64,000 nt of DNA from Candidatus Thalassarchaeaceae archaeon (GCA_943841885.1 CALSZZ010000003.1:1-64000); one strand, 5' to 3'. Shown: positions 26,262 through 36,316, counted from the first letter of the stretch. Notes: generated by a model not told the origin, from the letters alone. Program-made: numbers and translations.

Positions 26262-28895
26262 ATGTCCAAACTTAGATTCAAATTCACCCTAAGTTATACA
26301 TCAGCAGCCTCAGCGGCGGGTATGGCAGTTGCTGACCAACCGTCTGAAAAATTCTCTGAACTTTTCGAAAAAATGGCCCTCCCTATAGTTGTAATTAGTG
26401 TTTTAGCAACAATTTTTCTAGCATCATTCCTATCTCCTTTGCCAAATTTTTCTACAGATTTATCCTCCTTCTCACCCGATACAGAATATGATGATGCCAA
26501 ATTAACTATTTATGATGAAATAACCCAATCAGGAGAACTTATTTATATCAATATTGAAGCAAGTCAGGATGACTCTAGTGTACTTGAAATTGGTGCATTA
26601 AAACAACTTAATAATGATTTTTTCCTTATTCAGAATTATTCTAATTCTAATGGGAATTTTATTAAATCTCAACTTAATGCTGCAAATATTTTGGAAAGAG
26701 TCATCGATCAAAGTAATTATTCAGGATCTTTAAATGACTTTGATGATTGGCAGGATTTACTTAATTCAGTTTTTGAAAATAGTGAAAATTGTGATTCGTC
26801 CTTTTCAAATGATGAAGAAAAAGTAGCATATGCCTCATTTGCATCTTCTGTAATGTTACATCAAGATTTTAATTTTGAATCCCTTTGCGATTGGCTTCTC
26901 GATGGTTCAGGGAATCCTTTACCACATGCTTCTAGTACGCTATGGATTATTGAAATGAATGGAAATTTAGAAGAAGATGAGAATTTAAAATATGCCGATG
27001 ATATAAGAGATATGCTATACCTTGATGATAGTGATTCTATTACTTCTCCTCTAAAGTATGGTGTAATTTCTGATTCATTGATTAGTAACGATATTAATGA
27101 ATCTACACTTGATAATCTAATATATTTATTCTTTTTAGCAATTTTAATCGTTGTTTTACTTCTAGCTGTTACATTTAGATCTTTTATGATGGTAGCTGCT
27201 CCACTTCTAGGTCTTTCTGCATCTTTAGTATGGACATATGGAATAATATCAATGCTGGGATTTGGATTTACCATATTGGAAGTAGCAGTAGCTCCAGTTG
27301 TATTAGGCTTAGGAATAGATTACTCTATTCATCTACAAACAGGATATGATAAAGCTAGATCAAAAACAGATAGTGCGGCTAAAGCTTGGATTCAATCTTT
27401 TATGAAAATAAGAATTGCACTATCTCTCGCGGTAGTAACTACAGTATTTGCTTTCTTAGCAAACTCTTTTTCTCCATTGCCGCCACTACAGGCATTTGGA
27501 TTCACACTAGCTTTAGGCGTAGTTTCAGCATTTATTGCGAGTACAGTTACTGTCGGAGCAGTTCATGTAGTTGTTGAGAAAATGTCGGGGGAGACTCCTT
27601 CAAGAGCGATTAAATTAGACTATATCGCAGATATTGCTACTAATTTTCAAAGAAATAATACTGCCAGAGTTCTTCTGATGGTCGTTCTAATAACAACTGG
27701 TTCTGTAGTTATTGCCCAAAATGGATTAGATACTAGCTTTGAATTAACTGATTTTTTATCTGAAGATGAGATGGAAATAATGCAAGTAAGAAATGACATT
27801 TATGATTCTTATGAAATTGACGCTCTAAAGTCAGTACATATTCTAATTGAGCCCACTGAAAATAATCCATACTTTGATGACGAAAGTAGAATTTTAACTT
27901 CATTGAGAGGTTTCGATCAATCTCTTCCACGGATTCCATCTGTAGTTTCTACACAGGTTTCAGGATCTAGTAATGAATGGCCCTCATATGATAGTCTCTA
28001 TCTAATTCTGAAGGATATGCTAATCCAAAATAATCAATTTGGTGAAAGGCATAATCTGGAATTATTCGGGAATGAAATAGCAACTACTGAAAATTTTGAG
28101 CATGGAGATTTGACAAGTGCTGTTATTGAATTATTATCTAATGACAGTATAGGAGATCAATTAAGAGGCCTATCTTGGGCAGATAGAACTGAACTTTATG
28201 TGGCATTAGATGAATCCAATTCCGCAATAAAATTTCTATCAATAAGAGTAGACGTTGAGGCAGAGTCAAGTACTGAAGTAGGGAATATTGCTAAAGAATT
28301 CGGAATAGAATTACAAATTATCGAAGAAGATATTGGAGGCAATGCATATGTCGATGGTAATCTAATAGTTCTTTCTAACGTTCTTTCAGGATTAATCTCC
28401 TCCATTCTATATTCTACCGCAATTAGCCTTGCAGTCTCCCTAGCAGTTTTAGTAATTCTTACAAGAAGTTTTGGTCAATCCTTAGTCGTCATTTTACCTG
28501 TTGGTTTAGCCGGTTCATGGGTTGTCGGCTCAATGGCAGTATTGGGAATCAATTGGAACGTATTGACTATAATGATAACAGCATTAACTATAGGTCTTGG
28601 TATCGATTACTCAATACATGTATGGAGGAGATTTGAAGAAAATAGACGAGAAGGAATGAAAATTTGGCCTGCAATGAGGGATATGTATGTGACCACCGGA
28701 GCATCATTATTGATATCCGCAGGTACTACAATATGCGGTTTCGCAGTTTTACTCTTATCTCCGATTCCTGTAATAAGAGATTTTGGTATTGTGAGTTCAA
28801 TTTCGGTTGCCTTTTCATTAATTTTAGCATTATTAGTTCTCCCTGGTTTATTAGCAGCTGAGGTGAGAACAAGTAACGGTAATGGAAATAATTAA
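26262..28895 (+). CDS. RND superfamily (MMPL/HAE3-like) membrane exporter
   Basis: About 877 residues. It has the duplicated RND plan: one membrane helix, a large exported loop and a bundle of helices, twice. The conserved VLGLGIDYSIHLQ and IGLGIDYSIHVWRRFEENR motifs mark helix 4 of each half, with Asp residues expected to carry protons. The N-terminal helix is at about residues 40-60. Known relatives export lipids, hopanoids or hydrophobic compounds; the substrate here is unknown. I chose the ATG at 26262 because an earlier in-frame ATG at 26202 lies inside rpo11 and would remove the divergent promoter. It converges with rlmE (4 bp overlap). Confidence 0.85.
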   Translation: MSKLRFKFTLSYTSAASAAGMAVADQPSEKFSELFEKMALPIVVISVLATIFLASFLSPLPNFSTDLSSFSPDTEYDDAKLTIYDEITQSGELIYINIEASQDDSSVLEIGALKQLNNDFFLIQNYSNSNGNFIKSQLNAANILERVIDQSNYSGSLNDFDDWQDLLNSVFENSENCDSSFSNDEEKVAYASFASSVMLHQDFNFESLCDWLLDGSGNPLPHASSTLWIIEMNGNLEEDENLKYADDIRDMLYLDDSDSITSPLKYGVISDSLISNDINESTLDNLIYLFFLAILIVVLLLAVTFRSFMMVAAPLLGLSASLVWTYGIISMLGFGFTILEVAVAPVVLGLGIDYSIHLQTGYDKARSKTDSAAKAWIQSFMKIRIALSLAVVTTVFAFLANSFSPLPPLQAFGFTLALGVVSAFIASTVTVGAVHVVVEKMSGETPSRAIKLDYIADIATNFQRNNTARVLLMVVLITTGSVVIAQNGLDTSFELTDFLSEDEMEIMQVRNDIYDSYEIDALKSVHILIEPTENNPYFDDESRILTSLRGFDQSLPRIPSVVSTQVSGSSNEWPSYDSLYLILKDMLIQNNQFGERHNLELFGNEIATTENFEHGDLTSAVIELLSNDSIGDQLRGLSWADRTELYVALDESNSAIKFLSIRVDVEAESSTEVGNIAKEFGIELQIIEEDIGGNAYVDGNLIVLSNVLSGLISSILYSTAISLAVSLAVLVILTRSFGQSLVVILPVGLAGSWVVGSMAVLGINWNVLTIMITALTIGLGIDYSIHVWRRFEENRREGMKIWPAMRDMYVTTGASLLISAGTTICGFAVLLLSPIPVIRDFGIVSSISVAFSLILALLVLPGLLAAEVRTSNGNGNN

Positions 28896-29644
28896 CCTTC
28901 TCTCTTTCTACTTAATTTCCTAAATCCTTTTACTGCTGGTGCATCTTCAGTTTCGATGTTTTTTACTAGTACGTCTATTTCCTCTAAATGCTCTTGTACT
29001 TGTTGGTAAGCGGTTTTTCCTCTTGCATCTTTTTTGGGCCGAGGTAGTTTATTTTGACAAATCAAATATGTCTCAGATGAAGACTTTCTACTTGCTGTAG
29101 GGGCATATCGTTGCACATTAGAGAATCTTTGTTTGGCGGCTTTCATTAAACCCTCAATGCCAGTTCCTTGGAAAATTTTTGTGACAAAATTACCACCCGG
29201 CGTCAAGATCAACATTGCAGTATCCATTACAAGTGTAGATAATTCTAATGAAATCGCTTGATCTGTATCATATCTCCCAGTTAGTTTTGGAGATATATCA
29301 CTAATTACTGTGTTTAAATTTTTACCATCTAAAATTTCCGAAATATAGCTTAACGTAGAATTTTTAGATATATCTCCTATTATTATTGTAGCCCCTTCTA
29401 CGGGAGAAGTAGATAATAGGTCAACTCCTAATACAAAACCATCTCCTCCAACTTCCTCAACTGCAACTTGAGTCCATCCCCCTGGGTGGCATCCTACATC
29501 TAGAACTGAATCACCTTTTCTAATAATTCCAAATTTATCTTGTATTTGTTTCAATTTATACGCAGAGCGCGCACGATATCCCTTTGAACGAGCCTCTCTC
29601 CTCCAAGGATCACGACGATTTTCTTGGTACCATCGCTTACTCAT
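28892..29644 (-). CDS. rlmE: 23S rRNA 2'-O-ribose methyltransferase RlmE (FtsJ)
   Basis: 250 residues. The S-adenosylmethionine site VLDVGCHPGGWTQ lies at 48-60, and the catalytic K-D-K-E set is visible as Lys30 (RARSAYK), Asp116 (VISDISP), Lys156 (FVTKIFQG) and Glu191 (SSSETYLI). The first 20 residues are rich in Arg and Lys for rRNA contact. It methylates the ribose of U2552 (E. coli numbering) in the A-loop of large-subunit rRNA. The C-terminal 45 residues beyond the core (KKDARGKTAYQQVQEH onward) are extra compared with bacterial RlmE, as in some archaeal members. Confidence 0.93.
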   Translation of the reverse strand: MSKRWYQENRRDPWRREARSKGYRARSAYKLKQIQDKFGIIRKGDSVLDVGCHPGGWTQVAVEEVGGDGFVLGVDLLSTSPVEGATIIIGDISKNSTLSYISEILDGKNLNTVISDISPKLTGRYDTDQAISLELSTLVMDTAMLILTPGGNFVTKIFQGTGIEGLMKAAKQRFSNVQRYAPTASRKSSSETYLICQNKLPRPKKDARGKTAYQQVQEHLEEIDVLVKNIETEDAPAVKGFRKLSRKREG

Positions 29645-29697
29645 TGTTGAATGCGCTAAGACATTAGGTTATGAAAGGAAGCACCCTAGGGCTCTTT

Positions 29698-30594
29698 ATG
29701 GTTATATTCGCGAACCGTTTCATAACCTCCATCATCCTCGTTTTATTGTTCATAAGTTATCCTAATGCAGCGGAAAATACAGAAAATAATAAATGGTCAG
29801 AAAATGGCGGTTATTCAGTTTTAATGGAACAATATACTGCAACATGGTGTGATGTTTGTGCTTCTGTAGATTCATGGATGCCAGAATATGTGGAATCAAA
29901 TGGTAACAGAGTGATTAGAATTGCATTACACGATTCTGTTGATGATCCCATGGGAACTCCAATAACAAACTACAGATTAGAAAAATATACTGAAAACTTA
30001 GTTGCACCTTCTTTTTGGTTTGATGGCAAGATAATTTCCGGAGGGTCACCTGATACTACAACATTACACCGAAGCTTACTATCTGCAGAAAATGAAAGAA
30101 GAGGAGATACTGAAATTAACCTTCAAATTTCACTAGAATCAGATGAATTACACATTACCTCACAGCTTTCTGATTTAGATAATAATTCAGATTCTAAGAT
30201 TTTATTTTTAATTATCGAGGATAATGTTAAAATTACAAACAATACAAAATCTAACGGTGTAAAATTACACCATGATGTGTTATTTGCTTACAATGAGATT
30301 AATCTGAGTAATTCTTCAGATTGGATGTACCCCGTAAGTTCATGGTCTGAAATCGATATTACAGGAAATAATGTCACAACTAAATTTTCTTTTCCTTCCA
30401 CTAAGTCACTAGAAGATATAGAAATTGTAGTTGTTCATGAGTCCATAAAAAACGATACAGATAAAAAAATATTAGGGGCCACATCTATTCATTTAGGGAA
30501 TGAGAATACAAATCAAAAAATAATTATCTTTGTTCCAATTATGGCAATAATTTTTATTTCAGCAATACCGATTATAATCCAATTTCGTCGATGA
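29698..30594 (+). CDS. Exported, membrane-anchored thioredoxin-like protein
   Basis: About 298 residues from the ATG used here; an in-frame ATG at 29671 is an alternative but leaves only 26 bp for two divergent promoters. A signal peptide covers residues 1-25. A thioredoxin-type active site, TATWCDVCASV, has its two cysteines at 51 and 54, and a PSFWFDG segment takes the place of the usual cis-Pro loop. A beta-rich domain of about 150 residues follows, then a C-terminal membrane helix and short basic tail (IQFRR). It is probably an extracytoplasmic dithiol/disulfide protein. It converges with the epimerase gene with a 23-bp overlap and lies about 1.5 kb from the VKOR-thioredoxin pair. Confidence 0.7.
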   Translation: MVIFANRFITSIILVLLFISYPNAAENTENNKWSENGGYSVLMEQYTATWCDVCASVDSWMPEYVESNGNRVIRIALHDSVDDPMGTPITNYRLEKYTENLVAPSFWFDGKIISGGSPDTTTLHRSLLSAENERRGDTEINLQISLESDELHITSQLSDLDNNSDSKILFLIIEDNVKITNNTKSNGVKLHHDVLFAYNEINLSNSSDWMYPVSSWSEIDITGNNVTTKFSFPSTKSLEDIEIVVVHESIKNDTDKKILGATSIHLGNENTNQKIIIFVPIMAIIFISAIPIIIQFRR

Positions 30595-31507
30595 GGTCTA
30601 TTACACAATCTCTAATCGTCTCTTCTGACATTCTGGTGGGTTTGAATCCCGTTTCCAGCAACTTATTTACATTAAGAAAAGTTTTTGGGACATCTCCTGC
30701 CCATCCTCTTTTGCCACCCGTATATTCAATATTTACTTGATCAATCTTGCTTTCTTCTACTACGATTTCAGCAATTCTTCTTACCGAACAGGTATCTCCA
30801 GTACCTAAATTATATAGATTTACATCTTTATTCGCATTTTCAATCAAATGTATCATCGAATTAACACAATCACTTACTGACATGTAAGATTTTTCTTGAA
30901 AACCATCTCCCAAAACTTCCAATCTATTGGGGGTTTTCTTTAATTTGTGTATAAAGTCAAAAATTACCCCATGCGTTCCCCTTGGGCCAACTATATTTGC
31001 AAATCTATGTATCCAGGCTTTTCCTCCAAACGTACCTATCCAAGCAGTTATCAATGTCTCACTTGCAATTTTTGATGCTCCATAAAGAGAGATAGGGAGA
31101 AGTGGGCCATATTTTTCCGAAGTAGGCATTTCTTCTGCTTCCCCATATATCGCCGAAGATGAGGCAAATGATATATTAGTAACATTATTAATTCTCATTG
31201 CCTCAAGAATATTATAAGTAGCAATAGTGCCTTGTTTTAGGTCAGTATCCGTCACCTGAGTGCCTAATCTTATATCAGGATTAGCAGCTAAATGATGTAC
31301 CGTTTCAATTCCTTGCATTGTCTTTTTGAGACTTTCAAAATCTAATAAATCACATTTTATTATTTCTACTTCATCATTGTGATGAGATAGAAATTCCATT
31401 CTTCCACTGCTAAAATTATCGATAACACGGACCTTTTTCCCTTTCTCAACTAATGCATCTACTAAATGAGAGCCTATGAAGCCCGCTCCTCCAGTCACCA
31501 ATTCCAT
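30572..31507 (-). CDS. NAD-dependent nucleotide-sugar epimerase/dehydratase
   Basis: 311 residues of the extended short-chain dehydrogenase type. The Rossmann motif TGGAGFIGSHL is at 5-15, an Asp-Asn pair follows beta-2 (VIDNFSSG), the Ser-Ser-Ala segment (FASSSAIYGEA) precedes the catalytic Tyr-x-x-x-Lys (LYGASKIASE), and a GDGFQEKSY substrate loop follows. Closest in pattern to archaeal UDP-glucose 4-epimerase-like enzymes; the exact sugar is undetermined. A role in making sugars for glycosylated surface proteins is consistent with the many N-glycosylation sequons in the window but is inference. It lies 10 bp downstream of the VKOR gene on the same strand. Confidence 0.85.
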   Translation of the reverse strand: MELVTGGAGFIGSHLVDALVEKGKKVRVIDNFSSGRMEFLSHHNDEVEIIKCDLLDFESLKKTMQGIETVHHLAANPDIRLGTQVTDTDLKQGTIATYNILEAMRINNVTNISFASSSAIYGEAEEMPTSEKYGPLLPISLYGASKIASETLITAWIGTFGGKAWIHRFANIVGPRGTHGVIFDFIHKLKKTPNRLEVLGDGFQEKSYMSVSDCVNSMIHLIENANKDVNLYNLGTGDTCSVRRIAEIVVEESKIDQVNIEYTGGKRGWAGDVPKTFLNVNKLLETGFKPTRMSEETIRDCVIDLIDEIGL

Positions 31508-31517
31508 AAAAAAAACC

Positions 31518-32105
31518 TCAATTATTCGCTATATCCCATTGCCCTTCTTCATTTTGATTTCTTAAGGCATATAATATTACAATTGTAGCAATCATTCCAA
31601 CATGTACAGCTGTACAATAAGGGCAGATATGTGGAGCCCCATCTACTAAGAATAATTCTACAATAACTAGCCAGGCTACTCCAACTAATCCTGGTAAAGA
31701 CATCAGAAAAGCGATACTTAACCATACATTTGCCATTTTATCTCTAGGTCCAAAGAAAAGAGAAACAGAAAGATAGAGTAGGATTGAGAATGATAACATT
31801 CCTATCATTCCCCATGAAATACCAAAAAATTCTGAATATGTCGGATCACCAATTACGCTTCCACATTGAACCATGCCATCTGCAGCGCAGAAATTTGTAC
31901 CTCCTGTAGCCGCTATCTCTCTATGGATAACTTCTGTCCACATCGAGGTTAGTAATGTGCCAGTCTCAACAATTATTAGTCCAAGAAGCATACGCCTTGT
32001 GTCATTAAGTCCAATATTCATATTTCTACCCAGAGGAGTTGCAATAACTATTCCAGAAATTATTATTACACTAAATATTGCTAACGGTCCATATTCTCCT
32101 AGCAT
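31518..32105 (-). CDS. VKOR family membrane disulfide-generating protein
   Basis: 195 residues from the ATG at 32105, which lies 1 bp after the stop of the thioredoxin gene; a longer form starting at 32192 would overlap that gene by 86 bp. There are five or so membrane helices. The VKOR cysteines are present: the loop pair Cys73 and Cys81 (FCAADGMVQCGSVIG) and the membrane CPYC pair Cys161/Cys164, with the conserved FGISWGMIGM motif following the loop. VKOR homologues in prokaryotes replace DsbB: they pass electrons from an exported thioredoxin-like partner to quinone. The adjacent thioredoxin gene is the obvious partner. Confidence 0.85.
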   Translation of the reverse strand: MLGEYGPLAIFSVIIISGIVIATPLGRNMNIGLNDTRRMLLGLIIVETGTLLTSMWTEVIHREIAATGGTNFCAADGMVQCGSVIGDPTYSEFFGISWGMIGMLSFSILLYLSVSLFFGPRDKMANVWLSIAFLMSLPGLVGVAWLVIVELFLVDGAPHICPYCTAVHVGMIATIVILYALRNQNEEGQWDIANN

Positions 32106-32106
32106 T

Positions 32107-32814
32107 TTAATCCCCCAAAAACATTGAAAGAGCATTATCGATACTTTGGCCATCATCGGTATGCTGTGCCTGATTCCATGCAACTTCTCCATTTGGCTTG
32201 AGTATTAGGTGGAATGGAGTTCCTCCTACATCCCAAGATTGCATTGAATCTCCATTTAAATCGTCGACATATTGCCAATTATGTACCTCTCCATTCCTGC
32301 TAGCACAGTTATTTCTACCTGAATTACATCCATCTCCGTCATTCAGGTCTGTCCCAAAATTTGTCTTATCCTTGAAAGCTGTAATTTCTTCTTTAGAACT
32401 TTCATGCCCACTGATGCTCAACTCAACAACCACAGATAAAAAATCTGCTTTTTCACTATATTGATTGTGTCTATCACTCATATCTTCTCCTTCATTGTAA
32501 CAATAAGGACAATCTGTATCTAATACTTGAATGTAAATCCACTTACCATTACTCCCTTCGGACCAACCCCTGTCAAACATTGAATGCAAATCGAAATCTG
32601 TCCATTCTCCATTCTCATAAACTTCACCGCCTATGTTGGGTATTATTTCACCTTCTGCTGGGCCTATTTTGTAATCTGATGCCATACTGATAAAGATTAT
32701 GATTACTACTGATATCACTCCAGAAGTTACCAAGAATGATGTCATTCTTGAATCTCCGTTGTCAACGATGACTTGCGCTTGTTGCTTTCTTCTCCTTCTA
32801 GACATATCTCTCAT
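32107..32814 (-). CDS. Membrane-anchored thioredoxin-like oxidoreductase, partner of VKOR
   Basis: 235 residues. A basic N-terminus (MSRRRRKQQ) precedes one membrane helix at about 25-45, placing the rest outside the cell. The thioredoxin fold carries VLDTDCPYCYNEG with redox cysteines at 102 and 105 and a cis-Pro loop GGTPFHLIL; an insertion holds another Cys pair (GCNSGRNNCASRNG). The CPYC active site is oxidising in character, like glutaredoxin or DsbA (CPHC). Its stop is directly adjacent to the VKOR start, so the two form an operon for disulfide bond formation in exported proteins. The start could also be three codons later. Confidence 0.8.
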   Translation of the reverse strand: MRDMSRRRRKQQAQVIVDNGDSRMTSFLVTSGVISVVIIIFISMASDYKIGPAEGEIIPNIGGEVYENGEWTDFDLHSMFDRGWSEGSNGKWIYIQVLDTDCPYCYNEGEDMSDRHNQYSEKADFLSVVVELSISGHESSKEEITAFKDKTNFGTDLNDGDGCNSGRNNCASRNGEVHNWQYVDDLNGDSMQSWDVGGTPFHLILKPNGEVAWNQAQHTDDGQSIDNALSMFLGD

Positions 32815-32910
32815 TACAATGGCAACAGTTCATGCTTTCAAATATTCCTACTTGTGTTTATCTATATTTAGTCACTTTCTATGAGAAATAAATTTTCCAT
32901 CATTAATACG

Positions 32911-32918
32911 ATATATAT
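32911..32918 (+). promoter_or_regulatory. TATA box for the large RND gene
   Basis: ATATATAT preceded by AC/CG-type bases resembling a BRE-less archaeal TATA box. It would start transcription near 32937-32945, about 20 nt before the ATG at 32962, a typical short archaeal leader. Confidence 0.45.
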
Positions 32919-32961
32919 GACGAAATGAGGCGAACGCTTCATTTGTCTCCTATTATGCCTT

Positions 32962-35900
32962 ATGCTTGTGCCAGACTCTTTCGATGAAGATGAGTTAGAT
33001 GATGAAGCTGTATTTTGGCAAAATTTTTTTAATCGCTTACAACCATTTCGTAACTCATATTACAAAATTAAAACTACCATCTCATCTACCTTCTTAGGTG
33101 AAATTTACGATACATTAGGTCAATTATATGATGATATTTCTGATACTATTGGTGCAATATCAAATAGAGTTACTGAATTAACCTATTCTACGATCCTAAG
33201 AAGTCCAGGTAGCATTATAGCCATACTCCTTCTTTCAACGATTCTTATTGGTAAAGATGCTCTTGATTTTGAACATCAAATCAATGGCGATGTTGAAATT
33301 TATCTTCCTGATGGCGCCGACTCAACTATCTTACTAGAAAATGTTCGTGAGCAGTGGGCCACCGACATAGTAATATTGTATATTCAAACTAATAATGCAG
33401 CCTCAGGTTCTGAAAAAGGTATAGAAAATATTACAGATGTAGAGATGCTCTCTCAAATATCGAGAATAGAAGGAGATGATAATAATGTTCAATTATCGGG
33501 CTACCAAAGAGGATTAGATTATGATAAATCAGATAGAGGAACCAATGATGGAGTTATATGGATTCTATCTCCTGCTCAAATGATTAAAGAAGCAAACTCA
33601 TCTAATTATAGATTCAGCTGCGCCGCTGAGAAATACGGTTTACCAACTGGAAATCAAGATGAATGCACCTTTGCCTCCTTAAATCCCTTTGAAGGATATT
33701 CAATACCTCAGGGAGATGACGCACAAGAAAGAATCGATAGATATGTTGAGAATTCTGGCGAGTTGCTAAATCGCCCTGGTTGCAGGAGTAGTTTGGTTTG
33801 CGATACCAATAATGATGGAATATGGGATACAGGCGTAGTAGTCATGGGAATAATATTCGATATGTCAAATACTGATATTGATGAGAGGCCAGATCCAAAA
33901 AATCCCCAAGAAGAACTTCGTGATCATAAAGCGTTTTTAATGTATGTAGAAAAATTAACTCGTAATGATTGTAATTTACCTGATAATTATGATTTATTAC
34001 GTTGCAGGACTTATGAGAATCCTACTTCTACTATGGATAACGAAAGACTCGATACAATTTGTAGAAATTTACCAGGAGAACCACCATATGAAGGATTTAC
34101 ACAAAATAATGATAAATTTTGCAGAAATGCAATTACAATAACTGGGCTCACTCCTGTGCTACATGATGTATCTGATGCTATTTACTTGGAATTAGTAGAT
34201 ACTATGTTACCTTTAAGCCTCCTTTTTGTAGCTCTGACCATGTTTATATTACATAGAAATCCCAAGGTGGTTATTATATGTGGACTACCAATAATGATGA
34301 GTTTAGCAGTTACTTTTGGAACTACTGTTATATTAGATATTATGTTAACTCCCATGATAATTTCTGCTGGGCCTATCTTAGTCGGATTAGGTGTTGATTA
34401 TGCCCTTCATTTGACAAACAGGATTGAGGAAAATAGAAGTCAACTCATCGCCGAACATCATGAATTGTCGTGGAAAGCCCAAAGAGACGGTTTACAAACA
34501 AAAGAGATAGATCCTTGGAATTCTTATATCAGTCTTACTGCTACTGTAAGATCAGCCAAGACGACTGGACATGCAATTTTCTTATCGGCTTTGACAACAA
34601 TAGTTGGTTTTAGTGTATTAACTTGGACTGAAATAGTTCCTATAGAGCCTATGAGGACTGTTGGCACCACTCTTCTCTTAGGAATCGCTTCAACATTCAT
34701 ACTTTCAATGTTAATGGTTCCTGCGTTAGTCCATATTCTAAGATATAGGAGAGGTGAAATAGATTTTGAATTAACATCTAAACAGATATGGCCTTCTGCA
34801 ATTCTTATCTCTCTATCTTTGTATATTTTCCTTACTAGATTTTTGGATTATGTTTCAAACTTGAATAATATGGATTCAGATAATGCATTCTTACTCTCTT
34901 TTTCTTTATGCCTAGTACTATTATTCTCCTTCCTTCCGAAATTATGGGATAAAATTGGTGAAATACCTCTTAAAGCAACTATTTTGATATTACTCGTTGC
35001 TGGTGCAGTTACCATTGGAGGCATTAGTATCTTCTCTGAAGAACTTGGAAAGGATATTACGGGATCATCAGAAGAAGTACCTCCTGGATTAGAATCATAC
35101 GAATCTCTGAGAGAATATAGCATAGAATTCAAAGGTGGACAAACTAATATGTTTATTGTTGACGCTTCTAATTATGTAAATCCTTCTGATAGCGCTCCAA
35201 TAAGAGATTTATCTATACTAGATGCTATTGAAGAAGCACAAGTAAACAATTTGGATAATATTAGAAATACTTCCACAATAAGTTTAGTTAATATTCTAAA
35301 AGCAATACATGTGGATGTCGAATTTGAAGGCTTTGAATTATACGATCAAAGTCTCTGGGAATTACTTCATGATGAATGTTGGGATGAATCAAATAACCCC
35401 CTGCGTCCTGATTGTTGGGCCTATTCGATATCCAACAGAGAAGATATTATCAATGTAGTTTTTGATACTTTGTCCCCAGAAATTAGGTCTATGTTAATGA
35501 ATGCAGATACTGGAATTGGTGAGACTAAGACATTGGTATATGTCAATCAACCATACATTAATCTTGGTGCGGCTGCCAGTTTAAGAGATTCTATAGATTC
35601 ATATTTGACTGGTGATGGCTGTGTTTCGGCTCTAGATTGTGATACTTTAGGCGTTAATGGAGTTTCCAATTCTCTCCTTACGGGAGGGCTTCCGGTTTCT
35701 CTGGATATCAATAAAGGAATACATGATGCACAATCTGATTCAACAATAGCTACGATGCTAATTCTTCTATTTATTATGTCATTATTATTCCGTTCCCCTA
35801 GATTGTCAATCTTTACTATGATCGCTGTTGGAGCAGTAGTTTTATGGCAACCAATACTCATGAAGTTAGGATCAGTAAATGTAAATGTTTTTACTGCTAT

Positions 35901-36282
35901 GATTGGTACAATAGTATTTGGGATTGGTGTTGATGATTCTATTCATATTGTGGATAGAATAAAAGATGAAAGAGAAACGCCTTCTGGAATAGTTAAGTCC
36001 ATTTCTAGAACTGGACATACAATTTTCGAAACTACTGCAACAACTTGTGCCGGGCTATCCGCAGGTCTCTTTGTGGCGATACCTGGTTTACAAAATTTCT
36101 TTATTCTAATGATGTTATTGTTAGTTTTAGCACTATTAACTAGTTCAATACTATTACCAACTATGATTGTTGCATACAATGAGTTTAAATCTAGAATAAC
36201 TGGTAATGGAGCCTGGTTGGATTATGAAAGTAGTGGAACTTTAGCCCTAGAAACTACTGTAGATGCTGTGGTGTTTGAATAA
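32962..36282 (+). CDS. Large RND superfamily (MMPL/HAE3-like) membrane protein
   Basis: 1,106 residues, larger than the 897-codon RND protein upstream. An acidic N-terminal cytoplasmic segment of about 75 residues precedes the first helix (SIIAILLLSTILIG). The first half has an exported loop with many paired cysteines and then helices with LVGLGVDYALHLTNRIEENR; the second half repeats this with FGIGVDDSIHIVDRIKDERE. Three additional helices between the halves (IWPSAILISLSLYIFL and following) match the RND plan. The substrate is unknown; lipid or surface-polymer export is possible. Paired Cys in both exported loops (for example CDTNNDG and CVSALDC) would need oxidation outside the cell. Confidence 0.82.
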   Translation: MLVPDSFDEDELDDEAVFWQNFFNRLQPFRNSYYKIKTTISSTFLGEIYDTLGQLYDDISDTIGAISNRVTELTYSTILRSPGSIIAILLLSTILIGKDALDFEHQINGDVEIYLPDGADSTILLENVREQWATDIVILYIQTNNAASGSEKGIENITDVEMLSQISRIEGDDNNVQLSGYQRGLDYDKSDRGTNDGVIWILSPAQMIKEANSSNYRFSCAAEKYGLPTGNQDECTFASLNPFEGYSIPQGDDAQERIDRYVENSGELLNRPGCRSSLVCDTNNDGIWDTGVVVMGIIFDMSNTDIDERPDPKNPQEELRDHKAFLMYVEKLTRNDCNLPDNYDLLRCRTYENPTSTMDNERLDTICRNLPGEPPYEGFTQNNDKFCRNAITITGLTPVLHDVSDAIYLELVDTMLPLSLLFVALTMFILHRNPKVVIICGLPIMMSLAVTFGTTVILDIMLTPMIISAGPILVGLGVDYALHLTNRIEENRSQLIAEHHELSWKAQRDGLQTKEIDPWNSYISLTATVRSAKTTGHAIFLSALTTIVGFSVLTWTEIVPIEPMRTVGTTLLLGIASTFILSMLMVPALVHILRYRRGEIDFELTSKQIWPSAILISLSLYIFLTRFLDYVSNLNNMDSDNAFLLSFSLCLVLLFSFLPKLWDKIGEIPLKATILILLVAGAVTIGGISIFSEELGKDITGSSEEVPPGLESYESLREYSIEFKGGQTNMFIVDASNYVNPSDSAPIRDLSILDAIEEAQVNNLDNIRNTSTISLVNILKAIHVDVEFEGFELYDQSLWELLHDECWDESNNPLRPDCWAYSISNREDIINVVFDTLSPEIRSMLMNADTGIGETKTLVYVNQPYINLGAAASLRDSIDSYLTGDGCVSALDCDTLGVNGVSNSLLTGGLPVSLDINKGIHDAQSDSTIATMLILLFIMSLLFRSPRLSIFTMIAVGAVVLWQPILMKLGSVNVNVFTAMIGTIVFGIGVDDSIHIVDRIKDERETPSGIVKSISRTGHTIFETTATTCAGLSAGLFVAIPGLQNFFILMMLLLVLALLTSSILLPTMIVAYNEFKSRITGNGAWLDYESSGTLALETTVDAVVFE

Positions 36283-36316
36283 AACTATTATTTTAATTAT
36301 TATTACTATTATTTAG

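Noticed and set aside
32106-32192. Longer VKOR start at 32192
   Set aside because: It would overlap the thioredoxin gene by 86 bp, whereas the ATG at 32105 gives a 1-bp junction and a normal family length.
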